This document shows positions 27,301 to 35,440 of a DNA stretch of 64,000 nt, in pieces; positions within the stretch are counted from its first letter, which is position 1, and every line of letters begins with the position of its first letter. The notes beneath the pieces are model-generated. The model saw only the letters and a program-made list of their open reading frames with translations. It was not told the DNA's origin and searched no databases. This DNA is from an uncultured Eggerthella sp. (GTDB lineage Bacteria > Actinomycetota > Coriobacteriia > Coriobacteriales > Eggerthellaceae), in contig UQFK01000002.1 in the NCBI GenBank assembly GCA_900540345.1, forward strand, positions 353,275-417,274. The letters run 5' to 3'. A program made the position numbers and the translations under genes.

Positions 27301-29077
27301 CTCCATACAGAGCGAAATCGAATCTTGCGCCCGTCTGAGTCAGAATGTCATTGCCATTTACGCCTTTGAGCTTCTTTTCGAATTCGAGCGTGAAGCCATA
27401 GTTGCTCACTGTCTTGCTCTCGAGCGAACCGATAACAAGCTGACCATTGCAACCAATACCGCCACCATGGGTATAGCTCGTATTTCCTGTGATCATGAGC
27501 GCACGCTGCGGAACGCTCGAAGGATTCGCTGTTGCGCTCAAGCCCAAAGTGTAGTCTTTCTCAGACCATACGGAGCCTTCGGTTATTTCGACTTCGGCAC
27601 CCTTTTTCGCATCAGGGCCAGCATAGACCCCTACCCACGCGTTCTTCGTAGGGTCTACCATTCCAGAGACGGTTTGTCCAAATACGATGCTCGAACGCGT
27701 ACAGTAAAAGTCCTGAGCTTTCGCAGCATTATTCTGCTCGAACGCCTCGCGCGCAAAAGTAGAGCTAAAAGCATACACGTCGCCCGAAACGGTCAAGCCG
27801 TTTTTCGGATACGTAGCAACCTCGTTTGCAACACGCGCTTCATTGGTCGTTCCAATTTTGTCTGCAATGGTCCTATTGTCGCTTGCAAGTGCATAGAGCG
27901 CTTGATTGTCAGGATTGCGCTGCATGGTGGCATGATTGCCATAGATCGCTGCGCCCTGCGTGAATGAACCGATACCCACAAACGCATGAGGACACCCCGA
28001 AACACCGCCGCCTAGTCCTTGCGCGGTATTGTCATAGATAGTGACCGTGTTAATGGTGAGCTTGCCTTGCACCTCAACGAAGATGCCACCGCCACCCCAG
28101 TCAGTCGTGGTCTTTGTCGTATTGTCATGGATGTTGCCTGCCGAAATAGAAGTGTTCGGACCTGCGATATAGAGGCCACCGCCCTCATGCACATTGGCAA
28201 TGTTGTGAGCGATCTCGCCGCCCTTCATCTCAAACTGACAATACCGATCGATGAAAATACCGCCACCTGCGTCTGCGGTATTCCCCGTAATCCTGCCACC
28301 TTCCATATAAAGCTTCGCATTCTCAGAGACCGTCTGCTCTGATGCATCTGCGCGTGAAACATGGATGGCTCCGCCTGCTTTATCGCCTTTAGCGAGCGGG
28401 TATCGGATATTCGTCGGTGTTCCTTTGCCTCCTGTGATAGTTAGGTTGTTCTGCTCGCCTGCTGCGTTCTTATCGTCCTTGTTCAGATTGAGCAAAGCTT
28501 GCTTGCCGCGCACCAGAACAACGCTTCTGTCGCCCGTACCCGTAAGAGACCCTGCGCCCTTCAAGTTCAGGGTTGTCTTCGCACCCACATCGATCGTGCC
28601 TTTTACGTTGCCATTGATCGTAAGCGTGTAGGTATTGCCTTTATCCTTTTCGAGGTCAACGACAATTGCGCCATTGCCTGTAACTGTTGCGCTCTTGTCG
28701 CTTTGGAATGTGACCGTAGCTCCGTTGCTCGCAGTGACCCATGTGGGGTCTGCTGCAGTTGTGATCATTGCAGCTGCAGCTAGAGCGCTCTGGTCAAGAT
28801 CTGTGCCCGAGCCTTGTTCATCGCTCCCGTTTTCCTCATTGGATGCCTCAACCTCAGACCCATCATTTGTATCGACAGATTCGTCATTTGTCTCTTCCTG
28901 ATCAGGCGAGACCAACTCAGGTATCGTCTGCTCCTGGTATGAGACGGCTGGCCTCTCGATCTCGCTATCTTCACCATAGGCGTTGCTCATGATGGGAAAG
29001 AGCGAGACAGCCAGCACGAATGCCACAAACGCATTGAACCAGCGTTTTGTCTTCTTTTGCTCAAAGATCTTCATCAT
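24350..29077 (-). CDS. Giant pilin-like surface adhesin with LAKTG sorting signal
   Basis: A 1575-residue surface protein. Signal peptide 1-34 (basic start, then a hydrophobic core ending SNAYG). An acidic linker runs to about 100. A right-handed beta-helix-like region (about 130-400) has Gly/Asn repeats such as GGRITGNTADAGGGIF. Four pilin isopeptide (Spy0128/FctA-like) domains follow between about 545 and 1260, each with an early Lys strand (LEFEKKLKG, LEFTKSFKS, LVATKYFYG, DPKIIKNLD), a Glu strand (TFFAKE, TFFVKE) and a closing Asn strand (VFTN, TFVN, EFAN, MTNT). Two SpaA/CnaB domains come next (VRKTSDLD...FKERLAPAG; FAKLDTRT...LRENSAPEGY). The C-terminus has LLAKTGD, a TM and a basic tail, which is a sortase-type cell-wall signal with an Ala in the motif. 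GGAGG precedes the ATG. It is the second gene after the 740-residue surface protein. No sortase is in the window. Confidence 0.88.
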   Translation of the reverse strand: MMKIFEQKKTKRWFNAFVAFVLAVSLFPIMSNAYGEDSEIERPAVSYQEQTIPELVSPDQEETNDESVDTNDGSEVEASNEENGSDEQGSGTDLDQSALAAAAMITTAADPTWVTASNGATVTFQSDKSATVTGNGAIVVDLEKDKGNTYTLTINGNVKGTIDVGAKTTLNLKGAGSLTGTGDRSVVLVRGKQALLNLNKDDKNAAGEQNNLTITGGKGTPTNIRYPLAKGDKAGGAIHVSRADASEQTVSENAKLYMEGGRITGNTADAGGGIFIDRYCQFEMKGGEIAHNIANVHEGGGLYIAGPNTSISAGNIHDNTTKTTTDWGGGGIFVEVQGKLTINTVTIYDNTAQGLGGGVSGCPHAFVGIGSFTQGAAIYGNHATMQRNPDNQALYALASDNRTIADKIGTTNEARVANEVATYPKNGLTVSGDVYAFSSTFAREAFEQNNAAKAQDFYCTRSSIVFGQTVSGMVDPTKNAWVGVYAGPDAKKGAEVEITEGSVWSEKDYTLGLSATANPSSVPQRALMITGNTSYTHGGGIGCNGQLVIGSLESKTVSNYGFTLEFEKKLKGVNGNDILTQTGARFDFALYGADAQGTVDESKVVATATSDENGKIVFEVRDKAYVESGTYTFFAKEIGRHGTDLPGDITLDERYHKVTVQIVKTTSTAVVDGYSVTTNNSLVVENGITYGDESKGEGKVFTNQVNPSSGEDFITDPWTLEFTKSFKSLNDQNLFEIDADKLASMGIDRTFTFELYGAKTETVDGKEMLIPNLDEKLATTTNDGQGKVTFQFLDNDSIVLGNNEGMVDAKKYRSEKEGEQTYTFFVKESVADTDRHPAIDYEALWHKVSVTVGTKKSQRMDDPDSLTPKQVDVYTSSVMAIEYLKETEPADGKGSFEKQEGSTFVNIYHPEGTLDLVATKYFYGNTAPDKDAFGFTMVNILAPEDGVVNLNESPRDLLVYHAGNEAFAEDATSAEVIFEDIPFTMTGDDYWFMISEDEASGVSIDPRVYVIRVVVDFASDGMTLVPHVTELYYAEGITETPGIFGSTSTLELTRINEVNGKLPTIEFANFDNGLQTMSLYGYAINAASNEPIDQECFVDPKIIKNLDGRSLTEGEFNFKLIELTSGADGAVDWANTQGPTISETSNDRYGMVDFDKANNVSGDWENPSCLAYTAPGTYYYRVVEANDSTDPSVNYSQQIITFTTVIELNAQGQLECTDMYYGHVEDGENVRYAESEDPQWHPTMTNTARGMDLQVRKTSDLDRDQGLEGATYGLYALNNAEQADIFLQEAISDADGWIIFEDVSLTEGTLYYFKERLAPAGHTVSEFRSAYFYLVKDSTAPNGYALHYTDSKTQLGSAEALPEPAALTAMAENDDMPTALDEQTSEVLRSDDGDLLFTFTRDGGVHDEATLVEFAKLDTRTHEWVEGANLSIIEKDTGKEVNRWISGQAVEKLEGKLNVDTTYILRENSAPEGYAKAEEVEFTIDQYGAVRIISGTSNGNAEIQDSTITLYDTMLDGEEVVSEYREISEEEGGLLAKTGDFLKIAGIVALALIALFALVAAACRMRKNKNARMRH

Positions 29078-29090
29078 CTCATTCGCCTCC

Positions 29091-31313
29091 CTATGCGCTC
29101 AACTCATCATGTGCTCTTTTGCGACGGCGAATGAGCACGAAAGTCAGTATGCCAACAACAAGCAGTGCACCGATCGCACCTACGATCACAAGCGGATCGG
29201 GGCCATGGTTTCCTGAAGCAAGTGGGTTTTCGTTATCTTCTATCGTTCGTTCGGTTGAAGTGTCTTGACCATTAAAATTCGCAAGAGGATTGTCGTCGTC
29301 ATTGATAAGGACTGTGCCATCTCCTGCCCCTACACCCGCATCCACATCAGGATCATCTGTGGCAGCGTCTATAGGAGTCATAGCTGCACTCAAGCCTCCA
29401 CCTGTGCCAGGAAGCGTAGTTTCGATGATCTGCGTACGCGTCACTACTGTATTCGCGTTGATCGCGTCATCGATATCGCGATAGTAGATAGTGTAGGTTC
29501 GATCTGGCGAGAAGAAAGCATGGCGAATACCTGATTCCTGGCCTGCTAAACGAACATATTCGTTCCCATCTTGCACGAAGCGTTCATCTCCAACGACCTG
29601 AACATAGTCAGTGTTCTCGGGATCGATCGTGATGGTCTGCGTGCGCAAGAGTGCACCATTTGCGATATTCATATACTGAACCGTGATGTCATACGGCTCT
29701 CCTGGAACATAGTCTTCGGGAACGTAGTAGACATATTGGAGCAGATCGACGCTCTGCCCGAGGCTTTCCCAGGAATAGGCGATCTTGTCGGTATTCCCTG
29801 CCCAGGGCACATAGATCTTGCCGTCAACGAGCTTGCGCTCAGGAGTATAGTCAAAGCTTGCATCGGGAGTGACCGTCTTGGTCATACGCCCGATCTCTTC
29901 ACCAGTTTCGCCGTCAATCTCGACTAACGTGAAGTCAACCGCTTTTGTTGCCTCTTGTGATCGGTAGAGTGCTTTTACCGTGCGAGCGCCGTTCTCATCG
30001 AGAACAAAATCGGCATCTACCATATCCTTGGTCAGATTCACAGCTGTACCGTTCGCATCGCTCGCGCTCGCGATTTCAAAAGAGGTCGTGGCCTTTAGAT
30101 CTGCGCTTGCTGCATCTAGAGTTGAAGCAGCATTCACGACCTTGCCACCCATTACCTTATCGAGACGATAGAAATTCACCCCATCTGCGCTATCGATTTG
30201 AGAATCTTTATTCATAGAGAACGAATTGGGTAAGGTATAGCGATAGCCATAGCCCTTCACATCGACGCTATCACTCCAAAGAAGCATGTCATTCTCGTCA
30301 ACATATTCGATGGTCACGCTATAGGAGCTTTCGTCCATTCCCTTCACGGGCATGACGCGCACCGTGTAAGACGCATTCGCCAAGTTAAGAGCAACCTGCG
30401 TTCCTGCCAAACCAGATATACTGCGATAATAATTGGTCTTTGATTCGTCGTCTGGATCGCTCGCAACAAACGATTTTTTGATAGAGACCATTTTGTCGCC
30501 CTCACCGATGCCAGTAAATCTCTCGGTCATGACGATCTTGCCCGTTTCAGCATCAACGTAATTGATAGCGCCTTCAATGCTGCTCTCGGGATTCTCTACA
30601 TAGGTAACGAAATACGCATTGGAGTCGAAGCGATTATCGATACCGTTCGACCGCGTAAGACTATAGCTCGTTGGATGATCATCTCCAGTCGTGCTCTGCT
30701 TATAATACGTCTCGCCCACTCCAAGATTTTTCATGGTCGTTTTCTCGGCATCGCTTGCAGTACGGATACCGATCAAGACTACATCCGTGTGCGCTTCTTC
30801 TCTATCTTGTACTTTGGCATAAACCGGATAGATAGTTCCCTCATAGAGGGTGTTGCCTTGCATCAGAGCATCACTCACCCTGACCGTGTAGGTTGATCGC
30901 GCATTCGGATCACCCAAAAGCTCATAGGCGGTCTTACCTTTAGTAGAGGTGCTATCGCCAAGGATCTGAGCAGCGACGATCTGTGCGATCTGGTCGCCCG
31001 AACCTACATGCTCACCGCCAGCATTTTCAGCTGCAGTGAACTTCATCGGGTTGCTCAAAGCTCTCCCGTCTTTCTCGATCGTGATATAGATTGCACGATC
31101 TCCAAGATTATCCACTTTTAGCAGCTCCCATCCTTCTGCAGATGGTTGCATAAAGTCGATGCCGCTGATAGAGATCGGCTTTCCTTGATCAGAGGCACTC
31201 TCGCCTTGCGCCGCAAGCGCAGAAGCGGGTACTCCGGTAAAGCTGGATGCAAAGATGAACGCCATGATCGCTGCAACGATCATGTTCATCTTGCGCTTGA
31301 TTGCTGCTCGCAT
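29091..31313 (-). CDS. Secreted, C-terminally anchored surface protein
   Basis: The ATG at 31313 has GGGGGAAG just upstream; the longer frame to 31346 was discarded. A signal peptide (residues 1-36, MRAAIKRKMNM then a hydrophobic run ending SALAA) is followed by about 580 residues of beta-rich repeats. These contain MucBP-like strands (INYVDAETGKIVMTERF, IEYVDENDMLLWSDSV, VQYMNIANGALLRTQTI). An Asp/Thr/Gly-rich stretch then holds an internal LPGTG and two copies of an I-x-D-x-x-NPLA motif. The protein ends with a TM and a basic tail (LIRRRKR). It is the first gene of a two-gene operon with the giant adhesin (13-base gap) and is likely to be displayed with it on the cell wall. Binding partner unknown. 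Confidence 0.83.
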   Translation of the reverse strand: MRAAIKRKMNMIVAAIMAFIFASSFTGVPASALAAQGESASDQGKPISISGIDFMQPSAEGWELLKVDNLGDRAIYITIEKDGRALSNPMKFTAAENAGGEHVGSGDQIAQIVAAQILGDSTSTKGKTAYELLGDPNARSTYTVRVSDALMQGNTLYEGTIYPVYAKVQDREEAHTDVVLIGIRTASDAEKTTMKNLGVGETYYKQSTTGDDHPTSYSLTRSNGIDNRFDSNAYFVTYVENPESSIEGAINYVDAETGKIVMTERFTGIGEGDKMVSIKKSFVASDPDDESKTNYYRSISGLAGTQVALNLANASYTVRVMPVKGMDESSYSVTIEYVDENDMLLWSDSVDVKGYGYRYTLPNSFSMNKDSQIDSADGVNFYRLDKVMGGKVVNAASTLDAASADLKATTSFEIASASDANGTAVNLTKDMVDADFVLDENGARTVKALYRSQEATKAVDFTLVEIDGETGEEIGRMTKTVTPDASFDYTPERKLVDGKIYVPWAGNTDKIAYSWESLGQSVDLLQYVYYVPEDYVPGEPYDITVQYMNIANGALLRTQTITIDPENTDYVQVVGDERFVQDGNEYVRLAGQESGIRHAFFSPDRTYTIYYRDIDDAINANTVVTRTQIIETTLPGTGGGLSAAMTPIDAATDDPDVDAGVGAGDGTVLINDDDNPLANFNGQDTSTERTIEDNENPLASGNHGPDPLVIVGAIGALLVVGILTFVLIRRRKRAHDELSA

Positions 31314-31741
31314 ACTTCCCCCTTGCAGGGACACGTTCCAAGACACACGTACCCCTGTACTACTTCACTTCCTCCGATGCCACAAAATGCTATCTATGTG
31401 GTAACAATTGGAGCCCGAACAATACATTCATCAGGTGCTTTAAAGCAATACATTTACGCGCAATACTGATCTCGTTCACAGATATTTCATTATTGGAATG
31501 GAAATCTTTTTGCGGGTCACCGATGGTTCTTAGGGCGTTTATCCTATCTGGCCTATGAGAGCCGCGCTGTGGTGACTTCGTCTTGTATTCGTTCAAGCGT
31601 TAGACGACATCGGAATAATACCATGCACAAATCATAAAATTCCAGTTCAAATGCTGTTTTTGGCATCGTTATAGATTATGCGTCCTTGCAAAAACTATCG
31701 TCTCATCCTATGGATCGATACCGTTTTCTGTATAAAACAAC
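31314..31741. other. Gene-free leader of the surface-protein operon
   Basis: No credible gene. Just upstream of the ribosome site (31322-31355) lies an imperfect dyad with arms CAGGGACACGT / ACGTACCCCTG (9 of 11 paired), which could fold near the start of the surface operon message. The rest is AT-rich, with no convincing -35/-10 pair that I can name. Confidence 0.4.
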
Positions 31742-31767
31742 AAAAAAGGGAGCCTTTTGGCTCCCTT
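31742..31767 (-). terminator. Intrinsic terminator of tRNA-Phe
   Basis: A nine-base stem (AAGGGAGCC / GGCTCCCTT) with an AAAA loop, followed on the minus strand by a T-run, directly downstream of tRNA-Phe. Confidence 0.9.
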
Positions 31768-31776
31768 AAGGATTCA

Positions 31777-31852
<76 letters not shown>

Positions 31853-32008
31853 AGAACTGATTGTGTGTCATGGCGCAATGACACGATTTGTTATTGTACT
31901 CACTAACGGTTTTTCGGTCAAGCAGCGTCTCACAATTGGACGGTGAATGTTTCCAATTGCCACTTGAGGTGCATAATCGTCTCTCTTCGCAAGTCCTTCA
32001 CAACTATC

Positions 32009-33028
32009 TTATACCAGGTTGTTAGGACTTTGCTTGCTCGAAAGCTCCTCGATGAACGCAGGCACGACCTCGAACACATCACCAACAATGCAATAGTCCG
32101 CCACTTCAAAGATTGGAGCGTTTGGATCTTGATTAATCGCAACAATCGCATCTGATCGGTCTATACCTGCCACATGCTGAACTGCTCCCGAGATGCCGCA
32201 AGCAAAATAGATACGCGGCGATACTGACGAGCCAGTCTGCCCGACCTGTCTGCTAGCCGGAAGCCATCCTTCCTCAACCACCGATCGCGAGCACGCAACG
32301 CTTCCGCCAAGCAACACTGCGAGTTCTTCGAGCATTGCAAAGTTCTCAGGTCCTTTCATACCTCGCCCGCCTGAAACGATGATCTCGGCATCTTGCAATG
32401 AAATACCCTGATCGCTTACCTCTTTGATGAACTCCTTGACTTTCACGCGCGCTTGCTTAGGCGCATACGCTTCGTAGATGATTTCCATGTTTTCGTTTAC
32501 GCACGGCTCAGGTACGGGCATCGCCCCGGGGCGCACGGTGCCCATTTGTGGATGTGTGTTCGCTTGGATTCGCGCATATAGATTACCGCCAAATGCCGGA
32601 CGCTCCCATGCCACAACCGCGGTTTCGGGATCGATATCGAGTGCAGTGCAATCGGCGGTCAGCCCTGCCTCGAGTTTCACCGCAAGATGAGAGGCAAGCT
32701 CCCGACCATTTGCGGTTGCACCCATCAAGATGACCTCCGGCTTATAGCACGCACACAAATGTTCGAATACTTCGCTATACGCATCAGTGGTGAAACGACG
32801 ATAGGCCTCCCCTTCCACGACATAGGCACAATCAGCCCCGTAAGTGCGCGCCATGTCGATCGAAGCGGTTGCATCCTGCGCGATGATGACCGCACCAACC
32901 TTTTGACCGATCGCATTTGCAAGACGACGAGCCTGCCCCAGAAGCTCGCTTCCTACTCGCTTCGGTTCACCTTCAAACCCCTCCAGGAACACCCAGATAT
33001 CACTATGATCGTTCATCTCTTCTGTCAT
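32009..33028 (-). CDS. etfA: Electron transfer flavoprotein alpha subunit
   Basis: FAD-binding subunit of the ETF heterodimer that takes electrons from the neighbouring acyl-CoA dehydrogenase. The N-terminal half has the AANH-like fold (VILMGATANGRELASHLAVKLEAGLTADCT). The C-terminal FAD domain has IIVSGGRGMKGPENF, GWLPASRQVGQTGSSVSPRIYFACGISGAVQHVAGI and a final INQDPNAPIFEVADYCIVGD. The 339-residue length is normal. It follows etfB by 15 bases. Confidence 0.95.
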   Translation of the reverse strand: MTEEMNDHSDIWVFLEGFEGEPKRVGSELLGQARRLANAIGQKVGAVIIAQDATASIDMARTYGADCAYVVEGEAYRRFTTDAYSEVFEHLCACYKPEVILMGATANGRELASHLAVKLEAGLTADCTALDIDPETAVVAWERPAFGGNLYARIQANTHPQMGTVRPGAMPVPEPCVNENMEIIYEAYAPKQARVKVKEFIKEVSDQGISLQDAEIIVSGGRGMKGPENFAMLEELAVLLGGSVACSRSVVEEGWLPASRQVGQTGSSVSPRIYFACGISGAVQHVAGIDRSDAIVAINQDPNAPIFEVADYCIVGDVFEVVPAFIEELSSKQSPNNLV

Positions 33029-33043
33029 GAGATTCCCCCTTGA

Positions 33044-33865
33044 TCAAATGAGCAATTTTGCTTCGGCGAGCGCACAGGCTAATTTCTGTGCTTTTTCTTT
33101 CGGTGAGCCTTCGATGAATACCCCTTCTGCGCAGCGCTCGGGAACAAATGATCGCTGAACCCTGGTAGGAGACCCTTTCAAGCCAATCTTCGTCTCATCA
33201 AGGTATATCTTGATGTCCTCGAATGTGATCTGGCGCACCTTGTGCGACAGTGAATCGATCGTAGACTGGATGCTGGCATAGCGCGGTTTGTTGCTTTCTT
33301 TCATGACCGTACCTACCAGCGGCAAGGCCGCTTCAAGAACTTCTATGCCCTCATCGGTTTTGCGCTTGATGATTGCATATTCAGCTGTACTATGACCAAT
33401 CTGGTTTGACGTCTGTTCAAGATGAAGATCGAGCACTTGATTGACGCATGCGCATTTCATATGCTGAGCGAGCGAAGAGATGGTTTGGCCCGTATCACCA
33501 TCGATCGCTTGCTTTCCCCCGAGCACCATATCGAATGGCCCCAGATAGCTGATGGCTGCGCAGAGAATATAACTGGTCGCAAAGGTGTCCGAGCCGCCGA
33601 ATTTACGATCGGTCACCAGATAAACCTCATCTGCACCCATGGCATACGCCTCTTGAAGGATCGCTTCAGCTTGACTCGGCCCCATCGTTATCGCCAGCAC
33701 CTCAGCGCCCATCGAATCCTTCATTCGCAATGCCATCTCGAGCGCATGACGGTCGTATGGATTCATGATACTGGGCACACCTTTACGGATAAGCGTGTTC
33801 TTAACTGGATCGATCTTAATTTCGGTCGTATCCGGAACTTGTTTCATGCATACGGCGATTCTCAT
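33044..33865 (-). CDS. etfB: Electron transfer flavoprotein beta subunit
   Basis: Partner of EtfA. It begins MRIAVCMKQVPDTTEIKIDP and carries NPYDRHALEMALRMKD, MGADEVYLVTD and GGKQAIDGDTGQT, then the recognition region near GTVMKESNKPRYAS. The 273-residue length is slightly over average. In strict anaerobes some ETF-dehydrogenase sets carry out electron bifurcation; the sequence alone does not decide whether this one does. It lies between the dehydrogenase (53 bases) and etfA. Confidence 0.95.
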   Translation of the reverse strand: MRIAVCMKQVPDTTEIKIDPVKNTLIRKGVPSIMNPYDRHALEMALRMKDSMGAEVLAITMGPSQAEAILQEAYAMGADEVYLVTDRKFGGSDTFATSYILCAAISYLGPFDMVLGGKQAIDGDTGQTISSLAQHMKCACVNQVLDLHLEQTSNQIGHSTAEYAIIKRKTDEGIEVLEAALPLVGTVMKESNKPRYASIQSTIDSLSHKVRQITFEDIKIYLDETKIGLKGSPTRVQRSFVPERCAEGVFIEGSPKEKAQKLACALAEAKLLI

Positions 33866-33918
33866 AATTCCTTCTTCGGTCGTGATAGACTGATCTTGCT
33901 GCTTGCTTTGTGTATGGA

Positions 33919-35055
33919 TTATGCGCTTGTCAGCTGTTTTGCGATAGTGATGCGCTGGATCTGATTCGTCCCTTCGAAGATCTGAAACACCTTTGCATCC
34001 CTCATGAGTTTCTCAACCGGATATTCACGACTATAGCCGTACCCACCCATGATCTGAACCGCATTCGAGACCACCTCTTGCATCGAGTCAGTGACAAAAG
34101 TCTTACAGATAGCCCCTTCAGTCTGCACAAGGTCACCCGTGTCCATCAAGCGCATGGCATTATTCACAACACAACGTGATACTTCAGTTTTGATAGCCAT
34201 ATCGGCAAGTAACCCTTGCACAAGCTGAAAGCTCGTGAGTGGTTTGCCAAACTGTTTACGCTCTTTAGCATAGGCAAGCGCCTCGTCAAGTGCACGCTGC
34301 ATGATTCCTACGCCCATCGCGCAAACAAACGCGCGTGAAAGGTTGAGTGCATTGAGTGCAAGCTTGAAACCCTCGCCTATCTTACCGAGCACACGGTCCT
34401 TAGGAACGAACACGTCATCGAGTATAAGCTCGGTCGTATTCGAAAGGCGCAGGCCCATCTTGTCCTCTTCGGCACCAACGCGCACACCCGGCATATCCCT
34501 ATCAACAATGAAGGCGGTCACTCCATTAGCGCCCGCCTTCAAATTTGTCTTACAAAATACAATGTAGATAGATGAGATACCACCATTAGTGATGAAAGTT
34601 TTCGACGCATTGAGGATGAACCCCTCTTTGGTCTCCACTGCAGTTGAATGCAGACTTGCAACGTCTGATCCAGCATTGGGCTCAGTGAGTGCGAACGCAG
34701 CGAATTTACGCTGCTTGACCACGTCTGCGAAGTATTGTGCCTGTTCAGGCGTCCCTGCCAAAATGACGTTTCGCAACGCAACGAAGGTAGTAACAAAGGT
34801 GATGGCATAGCCTGCATCAACTTTCGCGAGTTCTTCGAAGATCATTGCGGTAGTTTCGTAATCGAGACCGGTACCGCCATATTCTTTAGGTACTTCGACC
34901 AAATGAAGGCCAAGATCGAAGCCAAACTCGTACAATTCTTTAGGGCATTTGCCAATACGGTCGGCCTCGGCAACGAAAGGCTTGAGTTCTTGTTCAGCCA
35001 CATCGCGAACGAGCGATGTGAGCGCTTTCTGCTCTTTGGTGTACAGTAGCGTCAT
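33919..35055 (-). CDS. Acyl-CoA dehydrogenase
   Basis: Flavoprotein that oxidises or, in anaerobes, reduces short acyl/enoyl-CoAs with ETF as electron partner. Signatures: FALTEPNAGSDVASLHSTA (FAD/substrate), FITNGGISSIYIVFCKT, DKMGLRLSNTTELILDDVFVP and the C-terminal QIMGGYGYSREYPVEKLMRDAKVFQIFEGTNQIQR with its catalytic-type Glu before the G-T-N-Q. The 378-residue length is that of the short/medium-chain group. It is first in the acd-etfB-etfA operon. The substrate cannot be told from sequence. Confidence 0.94.
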   Translation of the reverse strand: MTLLYTKEQKALTSLVRDVAEQELKPFVAEADRIGKCPKELYEFGFDLGLHLVEVPKEYGGTGLDYETTAMIFEELAKVDAGYAITFVTTFVALRNVILAGTPEQAQYFADVVKQRKFAAFALTEPNAGSDVASLHSTAVETKEGFILNASKTFITNGGISSIYIVFCKTNLKAGANGVTAFIVDRDMPGVRVGAEEDKMGLRLSNTTELILDDVFVPKDRVLGKIGEGFKLALNALNLSRAFVCAMGVGIMQRALDEALAYAKERKQFGKPLTSFQLVQGLLADMAIKTEVSRCVVNNAMRLMDTGDLVQTEGAICKTFVTDSMQEVVSNAVQIMGGYGYSREYPVEKLMRDAKVFQIFEGTNQIQRITIAKQLTSA

Positions 35056-35440
35056 GCTAAGCTTCCTACTTTCAAATAAGGTACTTGACGACCAGACAGA
35101 TGCGGGAACGCCACAAGGTTCTTACTTGATATATAGGTTATACCATATAAATTATTAGTTATTTATTCGATTTTTCCTATGCTTAAGGTAACAGGTGCTC
35201 TTTTCTACTGTTTAGTAGTGCCGCAGCTTACTCTCTTGTGGACGAGTTTTTTCTTTGAGATAGAAAACGTTAAGATCGGATGGCGTTTAAGCATACACCG
35301 TTCGGCATATGCCATGATCGCACGGATTACTGAGTGCTGCTCGGGTTGGTAGCAATGGATCGTGCAGTCTTCGTCTCGCGATTAAAACGCTTTTCCTCGC
35401 TTTGCTTATCTGCCCAACGTTCAGAAGTGAACACGGGTGA
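35056..35440. other. Gene-free AT-rich region upstream of the acyl-CoA dehydrogenase operon
   Basis: No credible gene. The part at 35120-35180 is much more AT-rich than its surroundings and probably holds the dehydrogenase promoter. An imperfect dyad (TATAGGT-TAT-ACCATATA) sits at about 35124-35141, a possible operator. The half next to purD (35280-35440) shows only shadow frames. Confidence 0.4.

Noticed and set aside
27110..27967. 285-residue plus-strand open frame
   Set aside because: Antisense to the giant adhesin; no domain and no ribosome site. The bias comes from the codon pattern of the real gene.
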